NCBI RefSeq assembly: GCF_000821305.1
Contig: NZ_CCXK01000016.1
Location: 547,033 to 611,032 of the forward strand
DNA length: 64,000 nucleotides
Direction: 5' to 3'
From: Clostridium culturomicium
Lineage (GTDB): Bacteria; Bacillota; Clostridia; Clostridiales; Clostridiaceae
The notes below the pieces were generated by a model. That model worked only from the letters and a program-made list of their open reading frames with translations. It did no database searches and was not told where the DNA came from. This document shows positions 25,663-34,317 of this stretch, in pieces. The translations under genes were made by a program, and so were the position numbers. The stretch's first letter is position 1. Each line of letters opens with the position of its first letter.

Positions 25663-26451
25663 ATGGCTAAAACTACTTTTAAGGGTAGTATTATGCTAAA
25701 TCCAGTACCAGCGGTACTAATAACCAGTAGAAATTTAGAAGGTAAGGATAACGTATTTACTGTAGGCTGGGTTGGTACAGCTTGTACAAAACCACCTATG
25801 GTTACTGTGGCGATAAGACCTGAACGTTTATCTCATGAATATATAAAAGAAGGGAATTCCTTCGTGGTAAACCTAGCTTCAACTAATCTTGTTAAAGCAG
25901 TAGATTACTGTGGGGTTCGTGGTGGAAGAACTACGGACAAATTTAAAGACATGAATCTGACTTTAAGCGAAGCAGAGCAAATTAATTGTGGCGTTATAAA
26001 TGAATGTCCTGTTGCCTTTGAGTGTGTTGTAAAATCTATCACTCCTCTTGGAAGCCATGATTTATTTTTAGCTGAAGTCGTTAAATGCCATGTGGATGAA
26101 GAACTTATTGATGAAAAAGGTAAAATTCACTTTGATAAAGCCGACCTTTTAGCTTATTCTCACGGTGAATACTTTGGAATAAATCCAACGCCTTTAGGCT
26201 CTTTTGGTTATTCTGTAAGAAAGAAACCTATTTCAAAAAAATCAGCTGATTTTCTAGAAGTATCAGCTTTAAATAATAAAATAAATACAAACTCTACTAC
26301 TAGGGATAAAAAATCAAATACTTCAAAAAATACTTCTAAGAGGACTTCTAAATCTGCAAATGATAAAAATAATAATTCAAAGAAAAATCTTACCTCTTCA
26401 AAAAGTACAAAAGCCAATAAATCAAAATCTAAAAAAAGAACTCGCATTTAA
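25663..26451 (+). CDS. Flavin reductase-like protein with basic low-complexity tail
   Basis: 262 residues. Residues 1-185 match the flavin reductase-like FMN-binding split-barrel family: MLNPVPAVLITSRNLEGKDNVFTVGWVGTACTKPPMVTVAI, FVVNLASTNL, and DLLAYSHGEYF near the end. Such proteins bind FMN and act as reductases or electron carriers. From about residue 190 the protein becomes a 70-residue tail almost entirely of Ser, Thr, Asn and Lys, ending KSKSKKRTRI. The tail is atypical and highly positive, so nucleic acid or membrane association is possible. nadE follows 19 bases later and is likely cotranscribed. Confidence 0.82.
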   Translation: MAKTTFKGSIMLNPVPAVLITSRNLEGKDNVFTVGWVGTACTKPPMVTVAIRPERLSHEYIKEGNSFVVNLASTNLVKAVDYCGVRGGRTTDKFKDMNLTLSEAEQINCGVINECPVAFECVVKSITPLGSHDLFLAEVVKCHVDEELIDEKGKIHFDKADLLAYSHGEYFGINPTPLGSFGYSVRKKPISKKSADFLEVSALNNKINTNSTTRDKKSNTSKNTSKRTSKSANDKNNNSKKNLTSSKSTKANKSKSKKRTRI

Positions 26452-26470
26452 TATAAAGGAGTGAATTAAA

Positions 26471-28375
26471 ATGAATTTTGTTAAGGTAGGAGCTGCATGT
26501 CCAATAACCAATGTAGCTGATGTTGACTTTAATGTCGCTGAAATAAAAAAATGTATAGATATGGCTATGGATCAAGATGTTAAAGTTTTAGTCTTTCCTG
26601 AACTGTCCATAACCTCTTATACCTGTGCTGATTTATTCTATCAACAAAGATTAATGAAAAAAACTGAGGCTGGAATAAAATCGCTTTGTACATACTCTGA
26701 AAATAAAGATATTTTATTTGTTGTTGGAGCTCCATTTGAAGAAAATGATATTTTATACAATGTTGCCTTTATAATATTTAAAGGTAAAATCCTTGGGATA
26801 GTTCCAAAAAGCTATCTTCCAAACAACTCTGAATTCTATGAAAAGCGTTGGTTTTCAAGTGGAATAAATGTTCATTCTAAATGCGTAAACCTATCTTTTC
26901 AAGATAATATTCCCTTTGGAACAAATATAATATTTAAAAGTGGCGAAATTTGTGTTGGTGTTGAAATTTGCGAAGACCTTTGGGTTACAATTCCTCCAAG
27001 CAGCTTTTTAGCCCTTGCTGGCTGTAATATCCTTTGCAACTTATCAGCTTCAAACGAATTAGTAAGCAAAGCAGATTACAGAAGAGATTTAGTTAAAAAT
27101 CAAAGTGCACGTTGTCTTGCTTCATACATTTATTCCTCTGCCGGAGTATTTGAATCTTCAACAGACGTCCTTTGCGGGGGTCACCTTCTTATCAGTGAGA
27201 ATGGTGGAATCTTGACTGAAAATGAAAGATTTAACCGAGAAAATGAGATTATAACTGCCATTGTTGATATATACAAACTTAAATCAGAAAGATTAAAAAA
27301 TTTAAGCTTTAGAGATAATAAAGGTTTATTACCTGCTCCAATAGATATAATTAACTTTAAATTTGACAGCACTGCCATAAGAGATTTTGACAGATATATT
27401 GATAAGCATCCATTTGTACCAGGAAATCCTCTTGAAAGAGATAATCGTTCAAAGGAAATCTTCAATATTCAAACTGCAGCTCTTGCAAAGAGATTTACTC
27501 ATACTAATTTAAAGAAAGCTGTCATTGGAATTTCTGGAGGTCTTGATTCAACCCTTGCCCTTCTTGTAGTTGTTAAAACCTTTGATATGCTTAAAATTGA
27601 TAGAAAAAATATTGTTACCATAACAATGCCTGGCTTTGGAACAACTGATAGAACTTACAATAACGCTTTAGATCTCTGCAGACATCTAGGAACAGATTTA
27701 AGAGAAATTAATATAGTTAAATCTTCTCTTCAGCATTTTGAAGATATAGGTCACCCTGTTGAACAACATGATGTTACCTATGAAAATGTTCAAGCGAGAG
27801 AAAGAACTGAAATCCTAATGAACCTTGCAAATAAAGAAGGAGGCCTTGTAATCGGAACTGGAGATTTATCTGAGCTTGCTTTAGGCTGGTGCACTTATAA
27901 CGGAGATCACATGTCCATGTATTCTGTTAACTGCTCAATTCCTAAAACCTTAGTTAGATACTTAGTTGATTATGTTGCCGAGCATGAAAGCACTGAAGAA
28001 ATATCAAAAATACTTCTTGATATTCTTGATACTCCAGTGAGTCCAGAACTTCTTCCAAAAGATAAAGACGGAAATATAGCTCAAAAAACAGAAGATATTG
28101 TTGGACCATATGAGCTTCATGATTTCTTCTTATACCACTTCATGAAAAACGGCTCTTCAAAGGAAAGAATTGAGTTTCTAGCTAGAACAGCCTTTAAAGA
28201 CATCTACTCTAATGAAGAAATTTCTAAGTGGCTGAATAAATTTATAACTCGATTCTTTACTCAACAATTTAAACGTTCTGCTCTGCCTGATGGTCCTAAA
28301 GTTGGTTCTATAAGCCTTTCTCCTAGAGGAGACTTAAGAATGCCATCTGACGCAAGCTATAACGGATTTCTATAA
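26471..28375 (+). CDS. nadE: Glutamine-dependent NAD+ synthase
   Basis: 634 residues, the long two-domain form. The N-terminal nitrilase-like glutaminase has Glu in FPELSITSYTCADL, Lys in PKSYLPNNSEFYE and Cys in GVEICEDLWV. The C-terminal synthetase has the ATP pyrophosphatase loop GISGGLDSTLALLV near residue 350 and GTGDLSELALGWCTYNGDHMSMY. It converts nicotinate adenine dinucleotide to NAD+ with glutamine-derived ammonia channelled between the domains, in the cytoplasm. AAAGGAG precedes the ATG. A hairpin follows at 28386-28413. Confidence 0.96.
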   Translation: MNFVKVGAACPITNVADVDFNVAEIKKCIDMAMDQDVKVLVFPELSITSYTCADLFYQQRLMKKTEAGIKSLCTYSENKDILFVVGAPFEENDILYNVAFIIFKGKILGIVPKSYLPNNSEFYEKRWFSSGINVHSKCVNLSFQDNIPFGTNIIFKSGEICVGVEICEDLWVTIPPSSFLALAGCNILCNLSASNELVSKADYRRDLVKNQSARCLASYIYSSAGVFESSTDVLCGGHLLISENGGILTENERFNRENEIITAIVDIYKLKSERLKNLSFRDNKGLLPAPIDIINFKFDSTAIRDFDRYIDKHPFVPGNPLERDNRSKEIFNIQTAALAKRFTHTNLKKAVIGISGGLDSTLALLVVVKTFDMLKIDRKNIVTITMPGFGTTDRTYNNALDLCRHLGTDLREINIVKSSLQHFEDIGHPVEQHDVTYENVQARERTEILMNLANKEGGLVIGTGDLSELALGWCTYNGDHMSMYSVNCSIPKTLVRYLVDYVAEHESTEEISKILLDILDTPVSPELLPKDKDGNIAQKTEDIVGPYELHDFFLYHFMKNGSSKERIEFLARTAFKDIYSNEEISKWLNKFITRFFTQQFKRSALPDGPKVGSISLSPRGDLRMPSDASYNGFL

Positions 28376-28385
28376 ATTAATAACT

Positions 28386-28416
28386 AACCACTGACTTTAA
28401 GGAGACAGTGGTTTTA
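28386..28416 (+). terminator. Terminator after nadE
   Basis: AACCACTG and CAGTGGTT arms with a 12-base loop, followed by TTAC; a short T run makes it moderate. Confidence 0.6.
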
Positions 28417-28448
28417 CTTCTGCTTTAATGCAATGAATTGGAGGATTT

Positions 28449-28988
28449 ATGAAAGAATTATTCAAAATGTTTTTAACCTTCTTTAAGATTGGCTCCTTCA
28501 CATTCGGTGGAGGTTATGCCATGATTCCACTAATTGAAAGAGAAGTTGTAGATAATAACAAGTGGATTTCTAAAGATGAATTTATTGATATTATCGCTAT
28601 TTCACAAAGTTTTCCCGGCGCCCTTGCCATAAACAGCTGTACCTTTATTGGATATAAGATTGGTGGAATTGCAGGTGGAATTTTAGGATTACTTGGAGTG
28701 GCACTTCCATCTTTCCTTATTATCCTACTAATTGCTTTAGCTTTCAGTAAATTTAGAGATATGTATATTGTTGAGTTAATTTTTAATGGAATAAATGCTG
28801 CTGTACCACTTTTAATTCTTGTTGGCGTAAATAGCTTAGCTCAAGTTCTTCCAAAAACTGCAACAAATATTATAATTGTAATTATAACAGTACTTCTTAG
28901 TGTATTCCTTAATGTAAGCCCTGTTTACATTATTCTACTATCAGCTGTATATGGTATCTTTATTAATCGAAAGGAGGCTGAAAAATAA
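28449..28988 (+). CDS. Chromate transporter, first half-size subunit
   Basis: 179 residues with about five membrane helices, one ChrA domain. FFKIGSFTFGGGYAMIPLIEREVVDNNKWISKDEFIDIIAISQSFPGALAINSCTFIGYKIGG is the conserved front of the family. In Firmicutes, ChrA is split into two short proteins encoded in tandem, as here. They export chromate or an analogous oxyanion from the cell. GGAGG precedes the ATG. The stop overlaps the next ATG by one base, so the two are translationally coupled. The physiological anion in an anaerobe is uncertain. Confidence 0.9.
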   Translation: MKELFKMFLTFFKIGSFTFGGGYAMIPLIEREVVDNNKWISKDEFIDIIAISQSFPGALAINSCTFIGYKIGGIAGGILGLLGVALPSFLIILLIALAFSKFRDMYIVELIFNGINAAVPLLILVGVNSLAQVLPKTATNIIIVIITVLLSVFLNVSPVYIILLSAVYGIFINRKEAEK

Positions 28989-29533
28989 TGGATCTATTAT
29001 TAAAACTCTATTTGGCCTTCTTAAAAATCGGTACCTTTGGTTTTGGTGGAGGCTATGCTATGCTTCCACTAATCCAAAAGGAGATTGTTACTAACAATCA
29101 CTGGCTTAATCAAGGTGAATTTATGGATATCATTGGAATATCCCAAATGACTCCTGGACCAATAGCTATTAACTCTGCAACCTTTGTAGGTTTTAGAGCT
29201 TCTGGCTTTTGGGGAAGTGTTGTTGCAACCTTAGGTGTTGTTACTACATCCTTTATTTTAGTTTCCTTAGCAAATTATTTCTTTACTAAATTTAAAAACT
29301 CAAAAATCCTTGAACATGCTTTAAAAGGTATGCGTCCTGCATTAGTTGGCTTAATTATCTCTGTATTTTTAACTATGAGTTATGATTCATACAGAGATTT
29401 TAATAGTATTATAATTGCTGCAATAATCGGTTTCCTTTTATATAAAACTAAGCTTCATCCTATTCTAATTATTGTAATTGCAGCTCTGCTCGGAATAGCA
29501 CTTTATGGTATAGTTCCAGCTGTTTCAAGTTAA
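28988..29533 (+). CDS. Chromate transporter, second half-size subunit
   Basis: 181 residues, one ChrA domain with about five membrane helices. FLKIGTFGFGGGYAMLPLIQKEIVTNNHWLNQGEFMDIIGISQMTPGPIAINSATFVGFRASG parallels the upstream subunit. The two halves are usually oppositely oriented in the membrane and assemble into one transporter. AAAGGAGG lies within the end of the preceding gene. No regulator gene is adjacent. Confidence 0.9.
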   Translation: MDLLLKLYLAFLKIGTFGFGGGYAMLPLIQKEIVTNNHWLNQGEFMDIIGISQMTPGPIAINSATFVGFRASGFWGSVVATLGVVTTSFILVSLANYFFTKFKNSKILEHALKGMRPALVGLIISVFLTMSYDSYRDFNSIIIAAIIGFLLYKTKLHPILIIVIAALLGIALYGIVPAVSS

Positions 29534-29626
29534 CCATGACCATATTTTACCTTATCGATTATTGTTAAAAATTGTTTCAAAAACCATATTGTCCAAATTG
29601 CTTCTTAGGTATATAATTATCATTAA

Positions 29627-29748
29627 GGAAACTCCTTCACATTCTATTGGAAGGAGTGCTCAAAGAGTAAATTGAAGTACTAAAGTTAAAGATACACTCT
29701 GTGAAAGTTCCACTGGCCAAATAAAAAATTTGGAATATCACTTTTAGG
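29627..29748 (+). repeat. Dispersed repeat, both modules (reference copy)
   Basis: The first module has ACTCCTTC (29631-29638) paired with GAAGGAGT (29650-29657), then AGAGT (29664-29668) paired with ACTCT (29696-29700). The second module starts GTGAAAGTTCCACTGGCCA, has CCAAAT/ATTTGG paired arms (29717-29733), and ends AATATCACTTTTAGG. It is inverted relative to the copy at 8104-8292 and carries the same two modules, here directly abutting. It lies between the chromate transporter and the metal riboswitch of the ATPase. Confidence 0.8.
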
Positions 29749-29779
29749 TCATCACATTTGGACTTTAACTTAATATATT

Positions 29780-29911
29780 TCGTATGAGGGAGTAATTTCT
29801 AGAATTAATTTCTAGGTCAAGATCAACATCATGACTATCACTAGTCTGGTCTTGAATTAAAAGATGAGACTCATATATAGCTTTCATCAGCTATATATGG
29901 GTCTTTATTTT
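29780..29911 (+). promoter_or_regulatory. Probable yybP-ykoY (Mn2+) riboswitch with terminator
   Basis: TATGAG (29783-29788) is followed by GGAGTAA and pairs with CTCATA (29870-29875), which is preceded by GATGAGA. Between are a CTAGAA/TTCTAG hairpin and a stem TCAAGA/TCTTGA holding the asymmetric loop TCAACATCAT and an inner GACT/AGTC. This matches the yybP-ykoY layout of P1, GGAGTA loop and a second docking loop. The P1 3' strand is also the 5' arm of a 16-bp terminator (29867-29904, then TTATTTT), so metal binding should turn the gene on. The class call is by eye. Confidence 0.65.
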
Positions 29912-29992
29912 ATAAATGAAACTTATTTATGTTGAAATAAACCTCAATAAGTTTCCGCTTTTATTTTTTTACTAAATTAATGAGGTGATTTA

Positions 29993-32644
29993 ATGTTTTT
30001 TAATGATTCACGAGAAAATGTATTGACGCACTTTAACACAAATGAAACAACTGGTCTTACAACAGACCAGGTAAAGAAACTCCAAGAAAAATATGGACTT
30101 AACAAACTTGCTGGCAAAAAAAGAAAAACTAAGCTACAAATCTTCATTTCTCAATTAAATGATATTTTAATTTATATCTTAATTGTAGCTGCCATTCTAT
30201 CTGTGGTCGTTGGTAAAGAATTTAGTGATGCAATAATAATTGGTATTGTAATTCTTATTAATGCTACTGTTGGAATGATTCAGGAAGCAAAAGCTGAACA
30301 AGCTTTAGATGCATTAAAGCAAATGTCTACTCCTAAAGCAATAGTAAAACGTAACGGAGAGCTTGTAGAAATTCCATCTGAAGAAGTTGTTCCAGGTGAT
30401 ATTGTAATAATTGATGCCGGAAGATTTATTCCATGTGATATAAGGTTAATAGATAGTGCAAACCTAAAAGTTGAAGAATCAGCCCTTACTGGTGAATCTG
30501 TTCCAGTGGACAAGGATGCTGCCTTAGTAATAGAAGATGAAAAGGTATCCCTTGGTGATAAAAAGAATATGTTATTTATGTCCACTTTAGCAACCTATGG
30601 AAGAGGTACTGGTGTTGCTGTTGCAACTGGAATGGGCACTGAGATTGGTAAGATTGCTAAGATGTTAGATGATGGTGAAAATGAATTAACCCCTCTTCAG
30701 AAAAAGCTTGAAGAGCTTGGTAAAGTTCTTGGAATAATGGCAATTGGTATCTGCGTAGTTATGTTCATCGTTGGTATCCTTCAAGGCCGCCAAATAACAG
30801 ATATGTTTATGATTTCCATAAGTCTTGCAGTTGCAGCAATTCCTGAAGGTCTTGCAGCTATTGTAACCATAGTTCTTGCACTTGGCGTTCAAAGAATGAT
30901 TAAAAAGAATGCCATCATCAGAAAGCTTCCATCTGTTGAAACTCTTGGTTCTGTAAACATAATCTGCTCTGATAAAACAGGAACTCTTACTCAAAATAAA
31001 ATGACAGTAGTAAAATACTATGTTAACAATGAACTAAAATCAGCAGAAAACCTAAATATTAATAATGCTGGTGAAAAACTTCTTTTAGATAACATTGTAC
31101 TTTGTAATGATGCTACCTCTACAGAAAAATCTAAGACTGGTGACCCTACTGAAATCGCTCTTTTAGATTTAGGTAATATGCATAAAGTTTATAAGGAAGA
31201 TTTAGACAAAGCTCATATTAGAGTTAATGAAGTTCCTTTTGATTCAGACAGAAAGCTTATGACTACTGTTAACAAGTATGAAGATACTTATTATGTAATG
31301 ACTAAAGGAGCTACTGATAACCTCCTAACCCTTTGTAACTTTGCATATATAAATGACGAAATAGTTCCTTTAACTGAGGAAATTAAAGATAAGTTCATGA
31401 ATGCAGCTACTGAAATGTCTAATTCAGCTCTAAGAGTATTAGGTTCTGCTTATAAGACTGTTAAAACCGCCGATGGAGATATAGACATATTTGAAAACAA
31501 TCTTATCTTTATTGGATTAGTTGGTATGATAGACCCTCCTAGACTTGAAGTTAAGGATTCAATTACAACTTGTAAAAATTCTGGTATTACAACAGTAATG
31601 ATTACTGGAGACCATAAAAACACTGCCTTTGCCATTGCAAAAGAATTATCTATTGCAAATGATATTAACCAAGTTATCAGTGGTCCTGATTTAGACGAAA
31701 TGTCTGATGAAGAATTATCTGCAAACTGTGACCACCTTCGTGTATTTGCAAGGGTATCACCTGAGCATAAGGTTAGAATTGTTAAAGCTTTTAAATCAAA
31801 AGGAAACATTGTTTCCATGACTGGTGACGGTGTAAATGATGCGCCATCATTAAAGGCAGCTGATATCGGTGTTGCTATGGGTATAACAGGTACTGACGTT
31901 GCAAAAGGAGCTTCAGATATGGTTCTTACTGATGACAATTTTTCAACAATAGTTTCTGCTATCGAAGAAGGAAGAAATATTTTCAGTAATATTAAGAAGG
32001 CCGTAGTATTCTTAATATCCTGTAATGCTGGTGAAATAGTTACTTTATTCTTTGGTATTCTATTTGGTTGGGCTGCACCATTAAATGCAACTCACATCCT
32101 TTGGGTTAACTTAATTACAGACTCCTTCCCGGCGCTTGCCTTAGGAGTAGATCCTGGTGATCCTGATGTAATGAAGAATAAACCTAGAAATCCAAAAGAT
32201 AGTTTATTCAAAGGTTCTATCTTCACCCTTGTATTTAATGGAGTATTAATTGGAGTTCTCACTTTAATTGGTTTTATCTACGGAGTAATGAAATATGGTG
32301 CTGTAGGTGTTACTTTAACTAATGTAGTTAATAATCCTGAAGCTTTAATGCATGCTCAAACCATAGCCTTCGTAGTTCTAAGCGGAACTCAATTGGTACA
32401 TGCTTTAAATATGAGAAGTACAACTAAATCAATCTTTAAAATTGGATTATTCTCTAACATGTATTTGATAGGTGCAATATTACTTGGTTTCATTTTGCAA
32501 CTTGCAGTAATGTACATTCCACCAATTGCTACTATGTTTAATGTAATCCCATTAACACTTGGAGACTGGGGAATTGTTCTTAGCCTAAGCATTATTCCAC
32601 TAGCAGTCAATGAGCTTAGAAAGCTGTTTATTAAAGATAAATAA
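29993..32644 (+). CDS. P-type ATPase, Ca2+/Mn2+ (P2A) family
   Basis: 883 residues, full length. The order is a cation-ATPase N-terminal domain (TGLTTDQVKKLQEKYGLNKL), TGES loop, membrane helix 4 with AAIPEGLAAIVTIVLALG, phosphorylation site SDKTGTLTQNKMTV, nucleotide domain with KGATDNLL, hinge GDGVNDAPSLKAADIG, and six C-terminal helices including NAGEIVTLFFG and NLITDSFPALALG. PEGL, with N and D in helices 5 and 6, is the Ca2+ site of SERCA-type pumps. The riboswitch in front suggests Mn2+ may be the physiological cargo. Export to the outside is expected. GAGGTGA precedes the ATG. Confidence 0.93.
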   Translation: MFFNDSRENVLTHFNTNETTGLTTDQVKKLQEKYGLNKLAGKKRKTKLQIFISQLNDILIYILIVAAILSVVVGKEFSDAIIIGIVILINATVGMIQEAKAEQALDALKQMSTPKAIVKRNGELVEIPSEEVVPGDIVIIDAGRFIPCDIRLIDSANLKVEESALTGESVPVDKDAALVIEDEKVSLGDKKNMLFMSTLATYGRGTGVAVATGMGTEIGKIAKMLDDGENELTPLQKKLEELGKVLGIMAIGICVVMFIVGILQGRQITDMFMISISLAVAAIPEGLAAIVTIVLALGVQRMIKKNAIIRKLPSVETLGSVNIICSDKTGTLTQNKMTVVKYYVNNELKSAENLNINNAGEKLLLDNIVLCNDATSTEKSKTGDPTEIALLDLGNMHKVYKEDLDKAHIRVNEVPFDSDRKLMTTVNKYEDTYYVMTKGATDNLLTLCNFAYINDEIVPLTEEIKDKFMNAATEMSNSALRVLGSAYKTVKTADGDIDIFENNLIFIGLVGMIDPPRLEVKDSITTCKNSGITTVMITGDHKNTAFAIAKELSIANDINQVISGPDLDEMSDEELSANCDHLRVFARVSPEHKVRIVKAFKSKGNIVSMTGDGVNDAPSLKAADIGVAMGITGTDVAKGASDMVLTDDNFSTIVSAIEEGRNIFSNIKKAVVFLISCNAGEIVTLFFGILFGWAAPLNATHILWVNLITDSFPALALGVDPGDPDVMKNKPRNPKDSLFKGSIFTLVFNGVLIGVLTLIGFIYGVMKYGAVGVTLTNVVNNPEALMHAQTIAFVVLSGTQLVHALNMRSTTKSIFKIGLFSNMYLIGAILLGFILQLAVMYIPPIATMFNVIPLTLGDWGIVLSLSIIPLAVNELRKLFIKDK

Positions 32645-32660
32645 AATATTATTGCTTAAT

Positions 32661-32690
32661 AAATTAAAAGATTACCCCTTTTAATTTTAA
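32661..32690 (+). terminator. Terminator after the P-type ATPase
   Basis: AAATTAAAAG and CTTTTAATTT pair around a short ATTACCC loop; AT-rich and moderate alone, but a stronger hairpin follows. Confidence 0.5.
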
Positions 32691-32731
32691 AAAAATAGTA
32701 GAGGACTTCACTGAAATCCCCTACTATTTTT
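32691..32731. terminator. Bidirectional terminator
   Basis: AAAAATAGTAG and CTACTATTTTT arms with a short loop between two convergent genes. Confidence 0.85.
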
Positions 32732-32741
32732 ATTTCTCTAT

Positions 32742-33689
32742 TTATTTTTCTATCCATTCAATTTCGCTTAAAAACTGTTCTACAACTTCACAACACATCT
32801 CTGGATAAATAGTATCCTCATGAGATATTGTAACTACAGACATAGCAATAGCATACTTCAAAGTATCCTTTATGCTTAAATTATTCATATATCCATAACC
32901 AAGTCCTGCAACACAAGAATCACCAGCACCTGTTACATTAACAACATGAACATTTGGAGCTTTAATAATTCCTTCATCAATACCATCATTATAGTACATT
33001 CCTTCAGCATCTAAACTAATAAAAACATGCTTCACACCTAGCTCTAAGAAATATCTACCTGCTTTTTTAACATCTTCATGAGTTTCTACTTTAAATCCAC
33101 ATAAACACTCTGCCTCATGTCTATTTGGTTTAATTGTATGGAATCTGCTAATTAAGTGTTTTACCTTCTGAACCTTTGCTGCTGATACTGGGTCTAGGAT
33201 GAATTTAGTACATCCTTCATACTTAGTTAAAATATATTCTAATATAGCAGGGTTGTCAGAATCTAAAACCATATACTCTGCATTTTTTATTATTTCAGCT
33301 TTGGAATCAATAAATTCCTTTGTAATTTTATCAGTGATATTCATATCTACTATTGCAGATTCCATTTCCCCATTTTCATTAAGGATTGCCATATATGTTG
33401 GAGTAGACTCTCCAGGTAATACTAAAGATTCAGTCATATCAAGTCCAACGGTTTCCGCATGCTTTAATATACTGTTTCCCTTTTCATCGTCTCCAACAAT
33501 TGAAATTAACTTAGTATTAATACCTAATTTAGCCATATTCTCTGCTATATTTCTGCAAACTCCACCAAAAGATACCTTTACACATCCTGGATTAGAGTCG
33601 TGAGATTTATAATTATTATATGTAAATCCAAAAATATCATAAACTGATGCACCTAAAACTAATATATATGGTTCATTTTTATTAATCAT
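32742..33689 (-). CDS. psuK: PfkB-family kinase, pseudouridine kinase-like
   Basis: 315 residues with the PfkB signatures GGVCRNIAENMAKLG (N-terminal) and VTGAGDSCVAGLGYGY (C-terminal, with the catalytic Asp). Several segments, DSNPGCVKVSFGGVCRNIAENMA, LPGESTPTYMAILNENGEM and DMNITDKITKEFI, match pseudouridine kinase (PsuK/YeiC) more closely than ribokinase or fructokinase. PsuK phosphorylates pseudouridine at the 5' hydroxyl, after which PsuG splits it to uracil and ribose 5-phosphate. No psuG is adjacent here, so the assignment rests on sequence alone. It is monocistronic. Confidence 0.75.
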   Translation of the reverse strand: MINKNEPYILVLGASVYDIFGFTYNNYKSHDSNPGCVKVSFGGVCRNIAENMAKLGINTKLISIVGDDEKGNSILKHAETVGLDMTESLVLPGESTPTYMAILNENGEMESAIVDMNITDKITKEFIDSKAEIIKNAEYMVLDSDNPAILEYILTKYEGCTKFILDPVSAAKVQKVKHLISRFHTIKPNRHEAECLCGFKVETHEDVKKAGRYFLELGVKHVFISLDAEGMYYNDGIDEGIIKAPNVHVVNVTGAGDSCVAGLGYGYMNNLSIKDTLKYAIAMSVVTISHEDTIYPEMCCEVVEQFLSEIEWIEK

Positions 33690-33930
33690 CTGTTCCTAGT
33701 TCTCCCTACTATAATCTTATTTCTTCATACTACAACTATATTACTATATATTATTTTGTCCAATTTTTCAACATACATCTCCATGTCAAATCTTGTTATG
33801 TTTATTATTTATACATCATTTAATTATTTGATTTAATTTTATCTAAAAAAATAAAAAACAACTGAATTACTGACTCCTTTTTACTTATTATGTCTTTATA
33901 TTATCCTTAAAGCTTTTTTAAGCACTTTGA

Positions 33931-34236
33931 TTATTTTACATCACTCTCTTTATAAGACAACACAAAACCAATAAATATGGTCAAACAAATTACACTGGTT
34001 ATAGCAATTAAAATGCTCATTAAATTTGCAACTGGTGAAACTGGAGAAATATCCCCATATCCTATAGTTGTAAAAGTAATAATTGTATAATAAAACAAAT
34101 CAAACTTTGTAGGATTGCCTGTATATGCTCCAGGTTCCATACTATTAATAAAACAAACACCTAAAAATAAATTTAAAACTATCATAATTATATCAGTATT
34201 AAGAACAATATAATAGCAGCTTTCAAGGCACTTCAC
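33931..34236 (-). CDS. Two-TM potassium channel pore protein
   Basis: 101 residues. Helix 1 covers about residues 12-35, then the pore loop DLFYYTIITFTTIGYGDISPVSP with the K+ selectivity filter TIGYGD, then helix 2 (LMSILIAITSVICLTIFIGFVLSY). A short charged end follows, without an RCK domain. As in KcsA-like channels, four copies would form the pore. The only plausible start is GTG at 34236, with AAGGA rather far upstream; the reading frame is open about 15 codons further up without a start codon, so the N-terminus could have been trimmed by mutation. Channel function is likely if expressed. Confidence 0.75.
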   Translation of the reverse strand: MKCLESCYYIVLNTDIIMIVLNLFLGVCFINSMEPGAYTGNPTKFDLFYYTIITFTTIGYGDISPVSPVANLMSILIAITSVICLTIFIGFVLSYKESDVK

Positions 34237-34317
34237 AAGATTTTGAAATTCCTTTTTATTCTTGTATACTAATCAACCTTTAAGAACTAACTTCTTTAAA
34301 CTTCTCCCAAACTATAC

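Noticed and set aside
28449..29533. Split chromate transporter as a broken single gene
   Set aside because: Both halves begin with the conserved front of the family and each has its own ribosome site; two short subunits are normal in Firmicutes.
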